Below, piece by piece: positions 47,252 through 48,287 of a DNA stretch of 48,287 nt. Within the stretch, counting starts at the first letter, position 1. Each line of letters starts with the position of its first letter. The stretch spans positions 1-48,287 of the IMG/VR virus record IMGVR_UViG_3300032235_000614; one strand, 5' to 3'. The position numbers were made by a program, and so were the translations under genes. This DNA is from a virus. The notes under the pieces are model-generated. The model was not told the DNA's origin. It was given only the letters and a program-made list of their open reading frames with translations, and searched no databases.

Positions 47252-47790
47252 CGTAGTTTCTCCCGAATTTCTTCAATACAATCGTTCCAACCCTCTTGAT
47301 ATTCACCATAGGATTGAAATGTTTTAGGCAACCAATCTTCAACAATACTACAAATATGCTCCCTATCAACATTAGAGTAGGGGTCAAGATTAGCAAAAAG
47401 AGTAGTAGGTTTTGGTTGATACTCTTTTGCTGAGATGTTTAGATTATGAAGAATACCTTTAGAACCGAATAGTTCAAACCATTCACTCCAAGAAGAACAT
47501 CCATTAGGAGGATTACCTCGTATAATACAGTTAATCATAGATGGTTCTGCTTGGATTTTATTTGCATCATCCACTAACGATTGGTGTGCTTCATAACCTT
47601 TCTGGAAGGCAAACCAAATCTTACCCTCCCAACGACAACAATCATTCTCATCAATCAAAGGATAATGACCATAAACCTCTTTGTATGCTTCTTCTACTGG
47701 TGATTTTGTTTTTTCCAGTTCTTCCAAAAATGAGAGTTTGGATTGGAGCATTTTGATTTCTTGTTTTACCAGTTCAATTTCTTTAGTCAT
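47248..47790 (-). CDS. paralog-family protein with N-terminal coiled coil, 180 aa
   Basis: MTKEIELVKQEIKMLQSKLS, then FLEELEKTKSPVEEAYKEVY and a Cys pair (NDCCRWEG), then IWFAFQKGYEAHQSLVDDAN. The shared C-terminal module is CSIVEDWLPKTFQSYGEYQE followed by GWNDCIEEIREKLR. Same family as its neighbours; the coiled coil suggests oligomers. Good Shine-Dalgarno GGAGAGG 6 bases before the ATG. Confidence 0.75.
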   Translation of the reverse strand: MTKEIELVKQEIKMLQSKLSFLEELEKTKSPVEEAYKEVYGHYPLIDENDCCRWEGKIWFAFQKGYEAHQSLVDDANKIQAEPSMINCIIRGNPPNGCSSWSEWFELFGSKGILHNLNISAKEYQPKPTTLFANLDPYSNVDREHICSIVEDWLPKTFQSYGEYQEGWNDCIEEIREKLR

Positions 47791-48242
47791 CAGAACCTCT
47801 CCTTTACTTCTTTGAGTGCCGTATTATAACCTTGAATGATTTCAGAATAAAACTTGTTCTCCAAAGGTTCTGGAATAGTATCTTTAATCAAATCCATAAC
47901 TTCATCAGTCAGTTCATCACAATCAAGAGTATCATTCAGTTTGGTTTTTAGCAAGTCCCAAAGTTTATTATAAAAACTCTTGGGTTCTACTACTTTCTGA
48001 TACTTTACTCCGTGATAGTAAATACAATCACCAGATTTGAGAATTTGTGAGGGGTCCATTTCAATTTTAGGTGTCATTTGTTTAAGATAAGGAGTAGCAT
48101 CCATCACACCATCTTTGATTGCTTGTCTGAAAGCATTACGCAATCCATCGGCAACTTCTTCGTGTGTCTGCCTCTTTGGTTCCCAGTTTGTTGGTTGACC
48201 TTCGTTGATTTCAGTTGGTTTCCAATCGTTATTATAAGTCAT
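47790..48242 (-). CDS. paralog-family protein, 150 aa
   Basis: MTYNNDWKPTEINEGQPTNW, then EPKRQTHEEVADGLRNAFRQ, AIKDGVMDATPYLKQMTPKI, CIYYHGVKYQKVVEPKSFYN and LDCDELTDEVMDLIKDTIPE. The shared C-terminal module ends FYSEIIQGYNTALKEVKERF. The last ~14 residues and the RBS/start junction of the next gene are nearly identical to the partial paralog at the window edge. Confidence 0.75.
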   Translation of the reverse strand: MTYNNDWKPTEINEGQPTNWEPKRQTHEEVADGLRNAFRQAIKDGVMDATPYLKQMTPKIEMDPSQILKSGDCIYYHGVKYQKVVEPKSFYNKLWDLLKTKLNDTLDCDELTDEVMDLIKDTIPEPLENKFYSEIIQGYNTALKEVKERF

Positions 48243-48287
48243 CAGAACCTCTCCTTTACTTCTTTGATTGCTGTATTATATCCTTGA
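48242..48287 (-). CDS. paralog-family protein, C-terminal fragment at window edge
   Basis: The last 14 residues read QGYNTAIKEVKERF followed by TGA, one residue different from the 150-residue neighbour. The stop and the next ATG overlap (TGATG). It shows that the tandem family continues beyond the window. Confidence 0.7.
   Translation of the reverse strand, partial: QGYNTAIKEVKERF

Noticed and set aside
46769-47299. 176-codon plus-strand ORF opposite the paralog genes
   Set aside because: Phe/Ile/Leu-rich shadow of Glu/Lys/Asn-rich genes on the minus strand; no start signal or family.

Overview
The window looks like part of a tailed phage genome of the T4-like (myovirus) type that infects marine or freshwater picocyanobacteria. 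Three things support this. The structural genes run in T4 order on the minus strand: gp25, gp6, a giant gp7-position protein, gp8, a giant DUF4815 protein in the gp9/gp10 position, gp13, gp14, gp15, gp16. T4-type late promoters (NATAAATA) precede several of them. The accessory genes (speD, glycosyltransferase, small conserved cyanophage proteins, tRNA-Leu, GIY-YIG and HNH endonucleases) are typical of cyanophages. All assignments come from reading the sequence and from memory of the families; no database search was run.

Layout. 1-30.0 kb: AT-rich late block of virion genes, read right to left. It covers baseplate wedge, long tail and baseplate accessory proteins, neck, tail completion and small terminase, then a mosaic 575-residue basic protein and a truncated structural gene at the window edge. 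30.0-32.8 kb: small auxiliary genes upstream of the late block, including S-adenosylmethionine decarboxylase and a glycosyltransferase. 33.0-38.7 kb: a visibly more GC-rich stretch of small genes. Many stand alone and are separated by hairpins or terminators, and six share a C/A-rich leader without a Shine-Dalgarno sequence. 38.7-40.3 kb: two tRNA genes and five small ORFs. 40.28-40.81 kb: a large noncoding region with a sigma70-like promoter carrying palindromic operator-like sites, a plus-strand promoter, an exact 10-bp tandem array and paired 18-mers. 40.8-42.2 kb: converging GIY-YIG and HNH homing-type endonucleases; the GIY-YIG gene is the only plus-strand gene. 42.2-48.3 kb: a tightly packed minus-strand run of small genes, mostly coupled by ATGA/TAATG overlaps, ending in a tandem family of paralogs that continues out of the window.

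The late block builds the baseplate, neck and terminase. The right-hand two fifths looks like early host-takeover DNA, with many tiny proteins under bacterial-type promoters. The most promising uncharacterised features are the palindrome family TCTCG-W-CGAGA, found in three gene-upstream regions and inside one sigma70 promoter; the 10-bp phased array; the shared leader/terminator cassettes at 33-38 kb; the Gly-Tyr-Pro repeat module shared by four virion proteins; and the tandem paralog array at 46.2-48.3 kb. Several real genes are shorter than 60 codons and were found by direct translation; their positions are given in the list.
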